From Arachnopeziza araneosa (lineage: Eukaryota; Ascomycota; Leotiomycetes; Helotiales; Arachnopezizaceae), in NCBI GenBank assembly GCA_003988855.1, contig QYAI01000036.1, forward strand, positions 124,001 through 188,000: DNA of 64,000 nucleotides, in the 5' to 3' direction. Every line of letters begins with the position of its first letter. The stretch's first letter is position 1. This document shows, piece by piece, positions 23,801-35,091 of the stretch. The position numbers and the translations under genes are program-made. The notes below the pieces were generated by a model. That model had not been told where the DNA came from. It searched no databases and was given only the letters and a program-made list of their open reading frames with translations.

Positions 23801-24528
23801 TCTTTCATGAGTAATTCTTGATGGTCAGCAAGACGTTTTAATATGCCTTTGAATCGCAAGTCGAAAGACTTCCATAGCGAATCAAAGAAGATATGCCATG
23901 CTAGTTACTTGTCAGAAGGGTTTTTGCTTGGCCTAAATCACCTACATCTCCTTCTCAGGAACTTATATGCCCGACGATGGAATTCAAGGATGTCAGCAAA
24001 AACCATTCCAACTACAACTTTGAAATTAGGATCTTCTTTGAACGTGTCAACAACTCGATGAAGGTGCGGCATATGCTCTGCAATTTGAGCATAAGCATCG
24101 AGCAGCTTGTCGAAGGCATTTTGGTACTCATCAGCAATCTGGACGTTTAACATTAGCTCAAATCACATGAGTTACACGTGATCGAATTTGACTTGCTTGT
24201 AGCATAAGTTTGATGGGAGCCTAAAGAAAGAGGTTAGCTTAAACTTTGGTGAGATAAAAGATCTTACCCAAATCCAAGGAAGATACTGTGTTCCGTTGCA
24301 GGCTACTTCGATAACTTTAGAGTATTTCTCAAGGGACTTCAAAAACGGTTCGACACGCCGTATATTTCTCAGAAATTTTCTCTTTCTTTGCTCATTCTGA
24401 ATGTCCTCGACAGCTTTCCATACATCCTCAAGTGTCGTATTTTGGAAAACAGCCGCATCGGCCGGGCTCACTGATTGCTTTAGGGTGCTGATAGCAGACT
24501 CGAATGTACGGGCAGTTGCGGCCTCCAT
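20846..24528 (-). CDS. NACHT-C2H2 zinc-finger STAND (NLR-like) protein
   Basis: Twelve exons: 24528-24268, 24220-24197, 24138-23946, 23900-23502, 23453-22890, 22843-22738, 22686-22426, 22375-21918, 21870-21275, 21225-21200, 21150-21046 and 21008-20846, about 1051 aa, frame kept throughout. The N-terminal about 270 residues, with AFDKLLDAYAQIAE, resemble the helical effector-like domain common in fungal NACHT proteins. Walker A GIPGAGKT (about 287-294) is created by the splice at 23502/23453; Walker B is RIIIDGLDEYPEG (about 380), then ILFSNREGG (sensor-like). A winged-helix-like stretch ending FVHYSAKEY follows. Instead of ankyrin, WD40 or TPR repeats, the C-terminus has four C2H2 fingers (about 811-838, 842-870, 947-969, 973-998), with a proline-rich spacer before the third. 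The last finger's final His forms only after splicing 21046/21008. The second intron (24196-24139) uses a GC donor. Role in non-self recognition or cell death is inferred from the family. Confidence 0.87.
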
Positions 24529-25328
24529 TTCGCGGGTTAGCTTGGAGCCTTTTGAAGTTTGGATATCTTGCGTTTAACAGATAGCCTCACTCTCTCAAGA
24601 GTGAAAGAGTGACTTATCCTAGAGAGGAAAATGTCATCGTTTTCATTATGTTCATCGTGCTTGCACAGCCTTGCGGCAGAGCCAGCGGGTCTGCCTCGTG
24701 CAAACCTGCATAAGAACGGCCTTTGAAAGCAGGCAACCGTTGTTGCGATCAATCACCTTACGGTTTTTGATAATCGAAAACTTTCAATTCTAATAATGAG
24801 GTTAATAGAAGAATTCTGGAAAGCGAAAGCTGTTTCTTGATTGAAGCTAATTACGCAGTATGAAATAGAGATCAGGGGTATAATCACGTGATCGATCCAA
24901 TTACTCGAGCCTCCGTTTACCGACGACTTTCTTCGATGGAAATATCGGATTGGCTGATAAAACAACAGTTCAATAACCATCACCACGCAAATAATTTGTC
25001 GCCTACAATAATTTTGATCCATGAAACGTTTCGTGGAAGTTGCGAAAATATAGAAGATATAATGATCACCTTAATCGTTCAATGAGCTGCAAGGGACACT
25101 GAGATCCAGAAGCACATAGGGAAGACATAGAGTGTGAGGATATAATCTTATTATCTAAATGAATGTGGTATTTTGCTCCGCCCATACGCAATGCAAGTCA
25201 GTTTGAATGTACAAAAAAGGAACCCATGGAAAACCCTCAAAATAATATCCTCCGCTTCCTTCTATTTGTCCAACCAATACATATCTACTCAATCACCTGA
25301 GTTTGATAATACTTCTGATCAGCCCCCT
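24529..25328. other. Intergenic region
   Basis: Between the 5' end of the NACHT gene and the 3' end of the GEgh16 gene. No gene or repeat element is supported; ORFs on both strands lack motifs. Confidence 0.6.
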
Positions 25329-26132
25329 TTAAGCACGGAACTTGGCGCCGACAGGCTTCTTAGTGGCCTTGGTCGAAGAGGTAGCCTCTGAAGTGGTGTT
25401 GGTAGTAGCGGAAGTGCCCGCCATCTGAATAGCGACGACTCCACCGAATGGTCCAGCTCCAGATGGGTTGGCAAGCTTGACGAGGCAGACGTTGGATTGA
25501 CCTCCGACTGTGCCAGTGCAAGTGGTACCAGCTGGGATCTTGACAGCGACGGGATAATCCTCGTTGACGTTGGCAGCACGCTTCATGATGCCTACAGCGA
25601 CGAGCATGCGGGGAATGAATCGGCGTTGGTTGGGTGCGGCAATGTTACCGTTCTTGCCTGGTACTTGGGTGGTGACTTCGGCTTCAGTGCCTGTGGAGAA
25701 AGCACCTGTTCCAGTTGGGTCAACGATGGCAGTATATGGTCCAGCACCATCAGTGGTGACAATGTGGAGAGTTCCCGAAAGAGTTCCACCTTGGCTAACT
25801 TGAGGGAGGGTAGAGCCAGATTGTGCAACGACAGCGGACATGCCAGCGAGCGTGTTCTTTCCGGCCGAGGTCTTTCCGAGCCCGTCAGAGGCAGCGGCCT
25901 TGGAGTTGAAGACAGTGGTGTCAACTTCAGTGACGGAGTTCTTTCCTGCACCAGGAACGACACCACCCTGGATACCAAGAGCGGTGGTGTTTCCGCCAGC
26001 ATCACCAGTCTAAAAAGATAATTAGAGAGAATCTGAAAGAATGATATATAGACTTACCATGACAGCAATCTTTCCGTGAGCAGAAACGAGAGGAGAAGCT
26101 GCAAGAGCAAGGAGGAAGACTTTAGAGAACAT
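25329..26132 (-). CDS. GEgh16/MAS-type secreted protein
   Basis: Exons are 26132-26058 and 26009-25329 (intron GTAAG...TTTTAG), 251 aa. The signal peptide MFSKVFLLALAASPLVSA should be cut just before HGKIAVM, so the mature protein would begin with histidine. Then come TGDAGGNTTALGI and a Ser/Thr/Gly-rich body with QRRFIPRMLVAVG, MKRAANVNEDYPVAV and CLVKLANPSGAGPFGG. These blocks and the length match the GEgh16 family (gEgh16/MAS1/MAS3/Gas1), first known from powdery mildew and from rice-blast appressoria. Members are extracellular and often infection-associated; molecular function is not firmly known. The C-terminus is Thr/Ser- and Lys-rich (ATSSTKATKKPVGAKFRA), and no clear GPI signal is present. 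A roughly 1.8-kb gene-free region lies upstream. Confidence 0.88.
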
Positions 26133-27899
26133 GTTGATAGCTTTGGGGTGTTTGAAAAAAGTTATAAAATTTGATGATTGTAAAGATTGTAAGCGGTTAC
26201 GAATCAATCGCAAGCGGCTGTAATAATGAAAAGATCTGGTTGAATGGAAGTGAAGTGAGGTAAAGTGAAGTGAAGAACTGTTGATCGCTGATGCTGTTAG
26301 ATAAGAGGGGATTTGACGTCCTTTAATACTTCTCTGGATTATAGTGAACTTTAAGATGCCCCGCATGGAGTTGAGACTCGACCCCGAGAACAGCCCTCTA
26401 GAGAGAAGCGTAAACATGCGAGATACTGCCAAGAAAGTCCAGTCAATGCCTGAGACAATGTCGATGCCTTTTGGGCCGTGGAGCAATGCCAACACAGTTG
26501 GAAACAGTCACTGGATGAGGTGGCATTGCTCCTAGAGTGGTTCGTACTTACCATAGCTCGTCAGAAAGATGTTTCTGAGCATGCTTTTTCGTGGGTCGAG
26601 GTATCAATGAAAGGATTAGCAGGATGGTGACGGCAGGTCGATCCGATCAAAACAGATGATGCCCGAAACGGTTTGTGGAGAAAGCGCGAGGCTTGCTGAC
26701 GAGGTAGGAAGGAATATCATGGTGACAATGAATTGGTTTGGCTTATTGAAACGTCTTGAGACTGTGTGTGGGCCCCTTCGCAAGCTTCGTTTTGAGGCGT
26801 GACAAGGAATATTGTCAAACAATTCAAGTCTGTGCATGTTTCCAAAGATTGCCAAGCGATACAGAAATGTACAGCCAAGAACAGCAATTTGAGACAATAA
26901 ATGACTACTTTAGGCTAGTTCTTCAATTTGCAGTGCGCAATTAGGTATCTGACCTTGTTGGCAGGAATTGCTGGATTTAAAGAATATCAAAGATCAATGG
27001 TACAACAGCTGCTAGGAAGCTGACCAATCGGACACGGAATAAATCCTAAGGAATTAGACTTTAAAAATGAACGCGCCCGCTTTGAAAAAAAAGTTTGTGA
27101 AGAGAAATAGAATGGATAGGAAGTACAAGGGCTGGTTGAAAAGTCTCTGGAATACGCCCTCCCGCCCAAGGCCTGTGCCTCGTTTTGCTCAGACTTCAGC
27201 CTCCATTTGAGCAACACTGGGGTAGCCGCGGAGGGCAGCATGATGCGCAAAACCCTTGTGCCGATTATGGTTGTGTCTCAACGGACCATGCCGTCTTTCC
27301 CTTTCGTTTGTCCAACGCCAAGCCGTTTTGGAAAGATCGTGTTCTATGGTCCGAGAGGCTCTGCTGCACCGCTAATGGAGATCGATGCGATGGCGATCAG
27401 ATAATGCGGCAGGTGTGAATGAACTAAAACGCTGGAAACCTTGTAGCTGGTTCCGAATCGATTCCAACAGCCTCCAGGGTTGAGACTGAGTGGTGATAAC
27501 AAGGAAAGTTAGAAAACACTTGTTTCAAGACCCGAAGTCTTCCCATCAGGCACTAAGAGTGAAATTCACGTGATATTTCTCTAGTACCCTCCGAGGTCTT
27601 GTTCAGTCAGGCATAATTTTTTATTCAAAGCTCGGAAAGTAGTGCATCTTTAACTTTCTTTACTTAAGTGAGAGATCTGCAGTACTTGTCATTACTTTGG
27701 ATCAAGTCCAAGTCCATCAGACCTCTTCACCACATTTTATGACTCGCCACGAGATAATCTGTCAGTGGTGAGAGTTACCCCTGGTATATAAACCTGACTA
27801 TATCCCTAGATCTTGTGGTCAAAAGGGTGCTGCATGTCAAATCAATATTGATGACTTTTGGTTCTGAGTTTACTTCTTGCTCAGGTATTCCACCAATAA
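26133..27899. other. Intergenic region upstream of GEgh16 gene
   Basis: 1.8 kb with only short ORFs, none with a recognisable domain. It contains the GEgh16 promoter at its left and the 3' flank of ureD at its right. Confidence 0.5.
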
Positions 27900-28889
27900 T
27901 TATCGAACACAAATCGTGGACTCCTCCCCAAATATCTTGGATATAGAACCTTCTTCTTTGAGCATGGAAGCGATCCAAGTACGTCCACCCTCAACCTGAT
28001 ATGCTCCAAACTTGATAATTGTGCATCCTCGAATCCTTGCAGCGGACCATAGCAAACCGGTCACTTTCTCTTGTTCTAGACGGCTCTGTCTCCAGATCTC
28101 TTCTTGCGAGAGACTCAGACCGTGATCTTGAATGACTCGATCTTGTGATCTGAAGTCCCTCGCTCCAATTCTAGGAAGAGCCGCGAATTCTCGGAGGAAG
28201 AAGCGGGCGAGACTTTCTAGTAGCGGACCTCGCAACACAAGCGTGCCAAAGATCCCCAGCTTCTGCATATTTTCCCTAACAGTCTTGTTATTGGGATTCC
28301 GCACATCTCCTTCCAATATGATGTTGTCCCTCAGTAGTAATCTATCCTTGCTGCCCCATTGAGATGGGAGCCAGACCTCATTGCTACCTTTCCATGCAGT
28401 GAAATCCCAATCCTCTCCTCGGGCAGACCGCCCAGCGGTGACCCAGTCCAGCAGACATAGAGAGCCATTGTCATGTACGAAGAATTTTTGAGATTGTTCA
28501 TAGACACTACCCTCAAAAGGTTGGACTGGATCGGGCAATAAACAAAGCGCTGCCCCGTTTTTGATGGTTACATCTAATTTCTGCCTGGTAACAACATCCC
28601 GGCTTGGTGATTTAAAGATTTTGGTGTGTCCTTGAGTTGCAATGCTGAGTTTTGAATTTTCCTTGACTTCAATGGTGAGATGGACCTTATCACCACCGAC
28701 TAATCCTCCTCCATAAGTCAAGAAGAACACTAGAACGCTCTTTTGGCTAGCGGAAGGTGACGGAGATATTAATTTTAATGGATACTGGAACGTGATCCTT
28801 GATAATCCTGATATCTGATGGGGAAGGAGTTGGACAATAAGATTGCCGGTTCCAGGCGAAGACCCAGAAGGTGGAAAGGGGGAACTCAT
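27900..28889 (-). CDS. ureD: Urease accessory protein UreD
   Basis: Single exon, 329 aa from the chosen start MSSPFPPSG; the frame is open to an upstream ATG at 28958 that would add 23 residues, but the shorter start looks more typical. UreD binds apo-urease and, with UreF and UreG, helps load nickel, so it is needed for cytosolic urease to work. Diagnostic blocks are FLTYGGGLVGGDKVHL, TIEVKENSKLSIATQG, TKIFKSP, LLPDPVQPFEGS and LDWVTAGRSARGE. The length is usual for fungal UreD. It is divergent from the cohesin gene, sharing 293 bp upstream. No intron or disruption is seen. Confidence 0.93.
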   Translation of the reverse strand: MSSPFPPSGSSPGTGNLIVQLLPHQISGLSRITFQYPLKLISPSPSASQKSVLVFFLTYGGGLVGGDKVHLTIEVKENSKLSIATQGHTKIFKSPSRDVVTRQKLDVTIKNGAALCLLPDPVQPFEGSVYEQSQKFFVHDNGSLCLLDWVTAGRSARGEDWDFTAWKGSNEVWLPSQWGSKDRLLLRDNIILEGDVRNPNNKTVRENMQKLGIFGTLVLRGPLLESLARFFLREFAALPRIGARDFRSQDRVIQDHGLSLSQEEIWRQSRLEQEKVTGLLWSAARIRGCTIIKFGAYQVEGGRTWIASMLKEEGSISKIFGEESTICVR

Positions 28890-29182
28890 GGTTGATATTC
28901 TATATTTAGCAACGCCGTAACGAGAGTCTAGTAAATGAAAAATATTGTCCTCATGCAATAGAATTCATCCTGTGACTTTGCATTGAGAGGTTTGAAGACA
29001 GTATGAAGTTTAGTTTGGCTTTGAATATCGCTAGTGAGGGGGTTATCGCCTAATAATAACCCCTGTACCATCAACCATCACGAATATCCTCCACTCATCC
29101 AACACCGCGTTTTTGTTGCGACGCGCCGACCCCCCCTAACTTTCCATCTAACATCGAATTCGAAGTCGCAACAAATGTATAA

Positions 29183-32100
29183 ATGACTACTCGACGAATG
29201 CCGCTCATGGATATCTCCAATACTGACGCGACGAGCTCTCCAGTAGATGCTGGCAGCAGACGGAAATCTGGACGCGCCAAAAAGGTCCCAGAGAAGTTCG
29301 TACCAGATGCGCCGTCATCGCAAGCTGGGCCCAACAATTCGAAGAGGAAGAGAGGAGGGGAAGACGCGGAAAATAACGCGTCAGAGCTAGAGGAGGATGC
29401 TGAGATCAGTGATGCGACAGTCGAGAGCGTGGCGGAAGAAGAACTACGGGACAGTCGAAGGAAGCAAAAGCAGAAGAAGACGAAGAAACCTGCAGCCAAA
29501 AAGCCCAAGGTCAACGGTACGACAAATAGCGAGGAAGCGCCTGCGATCCAACTGCCGACTCGATCGAAAAAAGGTGGTCGAAAAGTTGCAATCGCAGATC
29601 AGGATGTAGATGGCCTTTATGGTGAGTATGAACTGGTCTTCTGTTCAGCGCTAACTCTGTTGTAGCTGAGGTATTCTCAAGCCGGAAACCCTTAGAGGAT
29701 GTTGCAACTGCGTGGTTGGATCGATTCGAAGCTGACAGAACTGAGGCAATGAGAGAAATGGTCAATTTCGCGTTGAGAAGTGCTGGCTGCAAATTAGAAG
29801 TCAGCAACGATGATATTGACGACCCAGAAAACTGTGAAGGCAGGTTGAGTGATTTGCAAGACGCATATCAAGCAGTAAGTCCTTTCTTGTTCCGCCGTAC
29901 CGCAATACGGCTGACGAAATCCAGCAAAATATCACAGATTATCCTCTTATAGCCAAAGGGAAGGGTGCAAACGAATTCCGGGCAGCTCTCATGGGATTCT
30001 TCGAGAAGTTGATCGAGGTTATGCATGCGAAGAAAATACTATACGACGAGGTTCCATTAATGCAAAATATGGAAGCTTGGTTCGTGCCCATGTCATCATC
30101 TTCCCTAAGGCCATTTCGACATACCTCTACTCTAATATGCTTGGCTATCACTAGCGCCTTGTGTAGAGTTGCACATGGTGAGATTGAGATATCTGCCAAG
30201 GTCCAGCGACAGCTAGAATCTGAGAAAAAGAGCAAACGCCCAAATGCTGCCCGGGTTGTAGAGTTTCAAAAAAGGGTTGATATGAACAACGATCATAAAA
30301 AGTACATTGAGAAGGACCTTCTCAAAGGCTATTTTGATAGCGTTTACGTACACCGTTATCGGGATGTTGACCCAAAGATTAGGACAGAGTGCGTCGAAGC
30401 TTTAGGGAATTGGATTTTGACATATCCGAGTCACTTTTTTGAAGGCTCATATCTACGCTACATAGGATGGATGTTGTCAGACGTACACGGGCCATTACGA
30501 CAAGAAGCTATTATGCAGCTGCAGAATTTTTTGGAAGCTCTCGATGCTGGAGGTTTGCGGAGTTTCATTGAACGATTCCGAGAACGCCTAGTTGAAATGG
30601 CCACACGAGACTCTGAACCTGGCGTGAGAGCATCTACTGTTGAGTTATTGGACATGATTCGGGAAGCACAAATGCTTGCGCCTGATGATATTGACGCCAT
30701 AGGCAAACTCGTCTTTGATTCCGAACCCCGAGTCCGTAACGCTGTAGTAGACTTCTTCGCGGCCACAATTGAAGATTTAGTCGAATCAAGAGTAGAAGAG
30801 GTCGGTGGCGAGGAGGCTCTTTTAGATGCTGTAGGTGCAGATGACGATGAAGATTATGACCGTCCTCGTACTGGATGGATCAGGTATAAATGTTTAGCTG
30901 AGAGCCTTGTCGCTTATGATGCTGAAGACGCCGATGAAATGCCTAGTCAGATTGATGCTGCTGACACTTTGAATGTCGCTGGTATTGAATCTCGTTTCAC
31001 TCTTGCTGCGCATGCTCTTTATGATAAAATATCAGAGCTGAAAGATTGGGAAATGCTCGCTGGTTACCTGTTGTTTGATCATACCTCGAAAGCCAAAGGC
31101 AATGGAACCGAACGCGCATTGAGGGAAATCTTCAAGCCAACCGAAAAGGAGGAACTAGTGCTACTAGAGATTCTCAACGCCGTCGTCAAGCTCAGTCTGG
31201 CGCATGCTGATGAGCCAGACAAAGGTAACCGGACCAAGCAAGCCAAAGCAGAGCAACTAGAAGCCAAAGAAACCGCTGCACGCCACTTAGCTGGTTTGAT
31301 CCCAAGACTCTTAAAGAAGTATGGAGCGGATCCTCGGACGGCTACGGTCGTTCTACGATTGGAGCATGTTCTGAATCTTGACGTGTTTCAAGAATTACGC
31401 CAAGACTCAACAGTTTATGCTAAGCTGCTTGACGAGATCAGTACTCAATTTAACAGTCATGGCGATAAAGGCGTTCTTGCAGAAGTTGGCGCAGCCTTAT
31501 TACATGCCCGGAAAAACGAACAGCTTGAAGAAGTCACGGAGGGCAAGATGCAGTCCCTCTGGGACGATGTTACAACTAGGCTCCAAAAGATCAGCAAGGC
31601 TGGTGATATTTCAGTTCGTGGAACTTTAAGAACCAAGGTTCTCCTCGAGCTCTCACATAACCTTGCTCGACTTGAGCAGCTTTCAAGTATTTCCAGCCCT
31701 GTTGAAAGTCTAGAAACTGATTCTGGTAATGGCCATCCACTTCCGATCAATATCCTCCTCGATATTATCGCTCGCGGCGTTTATGAGGATTCTAACGACG
31801 AAGCACTTGACGCGCTAGAGGACCAGACTGTATTATCTGCTATACGTTCCGCAATGTTCTACTTTATGTGGAAGATTCGTGCTGTTTCGCAAAATGTGGG
31901 AACTGGCGAGGAGATTCCAGACACGGAAATTGATCAGTTGAAGGAGTGGCAGGAAGCCTTCATCACAAACCTGATCGCTTCATTCTCATCGCGTTCCACA
32001 CTTGACACGGTGCGACTGCTTGGAGCTGGGACACTACTCGATCTTCATGTCCTGTTTTCGAATCAATTACATTTCGCAAACAAATCAAAAGGCAAAGCTG

Positions 32101-32744
32101 CACAGGGACATGCTTATTTACAGACACTCATCAAGGAGATTGCTCCCGAGGTTCAGCAGGAGTTAACATCTATTCTTGATCTGCTGGAAAAAGAGTTTGC
32201 AAAGAAATCCAAGAAAAAGCTTGCTGAACCTGGTGATGATGAGGATCCCGAAGATCCAGACTCCGAACCCGAAGATGACGAAGATGAGGACGATACAAGT
32301 GATGAACATCAAGCTAAGATATTGAGAGCAGAAAAGCAGCTTTGTGAACTGGCAGGAAAACTCGTCCTCGCCATTATAGCTCAGGCTATTGACGTTTCCG
32401 GACCTTTGAAAGGAAAACTCCGGTCACGCCTTCAGCGAAACAAACAAAAACTAGGACCAAACTATAAGGAGGTGGTTGCATACCTCGACGAACCAAAGTC
32501 CAAGTCAAAGAAGAATCACAAGAGTAAAGCTCAACAAGAAACAGCAGCGAAGAAAAAGAGTGCAGAGTTTGTAGTAGATGAAGACGAAGATGAAGATCCA
32601 TTCGCAGAGGAAGAACCCGAGGAAGACAGCGTTGCAGATTTAAGGCGGAGAGAACTGATAGACGAGGAGCCTGAGGGAAGCGTCGAAGAGAATGGCGACG
32701 CGAATGGTGCTGACGGAAATGACGACGAAATAATGGGAGATTAG
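29183..32744 (+). CDS. scc3: Cohesin subunit Scc3/Psc3 (SA/STAG family)
   Basis: Exons are 29183-29621, 29666-29874 and 29925-32744, 1155 aa. The protein binds Scc1/Rad21 in the cohesin ring and recruits it to chromatin, supporting sister-chromatid cohesion. The N-terminal about 145 residues are charged and disordered (RKQKQKKTKKPAAKKPK). The STAG domain follows (AEVFSSRKPLEDVATAWLDR, then GFFEKLIEVMHAKK). The stromalin conservative domain is clear around DSVYVHRYRDVDPKIRTEC and YLRYIGWMLSDVHGPLRQEA. The long C-terminal half is HEAT-like helical, ending in an acidic tail (DEDEDEDPFAEEEPEED). The length fits the family (about 1100-1250 aa). Confident by conserved blocks. Confidence 0.94.
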
Positions 32745-34412
32745 GCTATGGACCTTTGTAATGAATATTGCTTTGGGAGGTGGTTTATACGGATATTTCT
32801 ACTCCCAGGATTTCGATTACCTGGATGATACATCCATTCGCAACGCATAGCTTGGTCTCTTATCTGATATTTGTTCGAGAGGCGCTTGATGGATCTGACG
32901 ACTTGTTGATCTCATGAAACTGGTGTTCGGAGCGTGGATAATGCAAATTAATTCTGCAACCTCTCTAGCTTCTTTCCAATCACTGCAACAAGTAGAAGAC
33001 ATCTTGGTTCAGGTCATAGTACCGACCAAGTGTTGTAGATTCTGTCATGCTCTATTCTCTTTTCAGTCCAAGAAATCTGAAACCCTAGTGGGATAATAGG
33101 ATTTCTATTATTAGTCTTTCAACTGCTTGTTTCTTTGGCACGCTATCTTTCCACTCTTATCAAAAATCAATATTTCAATCATCGGGTGGAATGAATTTAG
33201 CGTTTGGTCATTTCGAGTTTATATTGCCTGACGAATTTTTATCCCCCATGATTTGACTGAAGTTATTAAGGACTAGGAAGTATTTATCATCCTCAAGGGT
33301 ATACCAACTCAAAACACCGTGTCTCTTGAACGGCCGTGTTTGCTTGCTGTTATTCTACAACTTCAAAGCCTTTCTCCATGATGACCTAAACTGGGTGGCC
33401 TGGTACAAATCACCAGGTCCAAAAGTGATAAAGCGGCCATGAAATCCCAGATTTTCGCACCTAGTCCGCTTTTGTTCCTTAGACTTGGTCTCTAAAAGAC
33501 TCATACTTACACCCTCTTATTCCTCGGTTTGGTACCCGAAAGCTTTTCCTTTGGTTCTGTGCAACGAACCATAGATGAATCGACAAGCTCCTTTGGTGCA
33601 ATCAAGACTTTTTCATGATCTATGCTATCCTGTTGTAAATCTCTTTGATTCTAGCGTCATCTAGCTTGTTAAATTTTTCAATTAGGACCTCATAAATTTA
33701 TCTATCTTTATGCCAGTTCCAAGGTTCTCGCAATGGTGGTAGATCAACACCCTGGAATCTATAGGTTTAGAGTCATGAGTTGGAAAAGAACGGCCTCAGT
33801 AGCGGCCGACGAGACTGTCTTTTCCATGAGTCTGTTCTCTTCTCTTTTCTCTAAGAACTTGGCCTAAGTGAGCCGGTTGGCACACTTCCCATGGTGGTTA
33901 AATCAACTCTGTACGAATTTCGATGGCCTGTCATAGATGTAGTAAAAGATTTCCTATTTTGACAATGGCCGACGAATTTCTCACGTTGATTGAACCTTTA
34001 ACCGAACGGCTCAGCAAAACTCCACCTTGAGCTAACTAAGGTAAGTACGCTACCTAACCACGTCGCCTCGCTACTTTTAGTGAGCACCAGTCTCCAAACT
34101 TCTTTACACTACTGTAGCTTCAATGCTGTCATGTCAAAACTCCTGAAAAACTCCAGCGAAAAGATTTCCTATAGCTGTGCTGTGACTCAGGCGCTAGGAG
34201 TAGTATATAAACTCGATGTTGATTCCAATCTCCCCTCTGCTCTTCTCCCTAGGTGCACATCAAGAAAGAAATCCACAAGACTGTTCATCCTTGCTGGTTC
34301 ATGAGCATTATCTGTCGATTTACTTTGTCCATTCGACCAGACACTTCACTCACTAATTCGATTTCAAATCGAGTACAATTCTCTCTTTGATCGCCTCGAC
34401 CAAGCCTTTAAA
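32745..34412. other. Intergenic region with a possible coding relic
   Basis: No intact gene. On the minus strand around 33490-33760 the translation reads sensibly for two stretches in different frames with interrupting TAA/TAG/TGA codons. This could be a decayed gene or chance. Confidence 0.35.
34204..34210 (+). promoter_or_regulatory. TATA-like box
   Basis: TATATAA about 200 nt upstream of the small ORF starting at 34413. Confidence 0.3.
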
Positions 34413-35091
34413 ATGGCTTCCTCTCCATCAATTCGTGGCCCTCTTTCGGCGGAAAAGGGTAAGTTAAATGTGGTATTTCGATAACATAGACACTTATTTC
34501 TAATAGTTGCAACTGGATGTATCGTCTTCCTTCCACGGCTACAAAATGGAGACGCTTACAACTGTCTCATTGACGGTTCTCCCATGAACGCCAAAGCCTC
34601 CAGTCACCCGGCAGTTATTCTCGACTTATATGTGGACTACTTTGGAGAAGTCACTGTTTCTGTAGCTCTTCTCACTGCAAACCCACGCCCCAATGAGCAC
34701 AAATACTCACGAAGCTTGCCAATCTCCCTAACACCAAGACAAGCAAAGCCAGAAGTTGCCTCCACTACCCAATCCGCGGATATAATGTATCTCGAAGGAC
34801 AAAGCTCGCTTTACAAACAAACTTACATCCACGTTAATCACATCTACGTAAGAAACCTGGGCTTCTTTTCATCCTTTTTGTTTCTGTTTTAAAACGGAGC
34901 ATGTGTAGCAATGTACTCTCAACGCAACACTATTTAACCGTGTTCCTGCTCCTGCACCTGCATTCCCAGACACCTTCAATAGAAAATCGCTAACCCAGCG
35001 ACACAGTGCATTCCGATCTCGAAACTTTGCCAATTCGACAAGTTTCACCCAATGGTCAACCGCCTCGATTATACAAGTTACCATCATCTGA
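34413..35091 (+). CDS. Small uncharacterised protein (189 aa)
   Basis: Exons 34413-34458, 34507-34847 and 34909-35091, with GTAAG donors and TAG acceptors, and consistent phases. The layout resembles a common but unnamed fungal family: a GCIVFLPRL opening, a histidine-proline pair (SSHPAVILDL), a beta-rich stretch (FGEVTVSVALLTAN), then SSLYKQTYIHVNHIYQC and a C-terminal segment FPDTFNRKSLTQ. No signal peptide, membrane span or catalytic motif is visible. Without the second splice the frame would end soon after 34847 in a hydrophobic run (FFSSFLFLF); I prefer the spliced form because QTYIHVNHIYQC continues the family pattern. Function unknown. Confidence 0.6.

Noticed and set aside
25497..26021. 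174-aa plus-strand ORF
   Set aside because: Antisense shadow of the GEgh16 exon 2.
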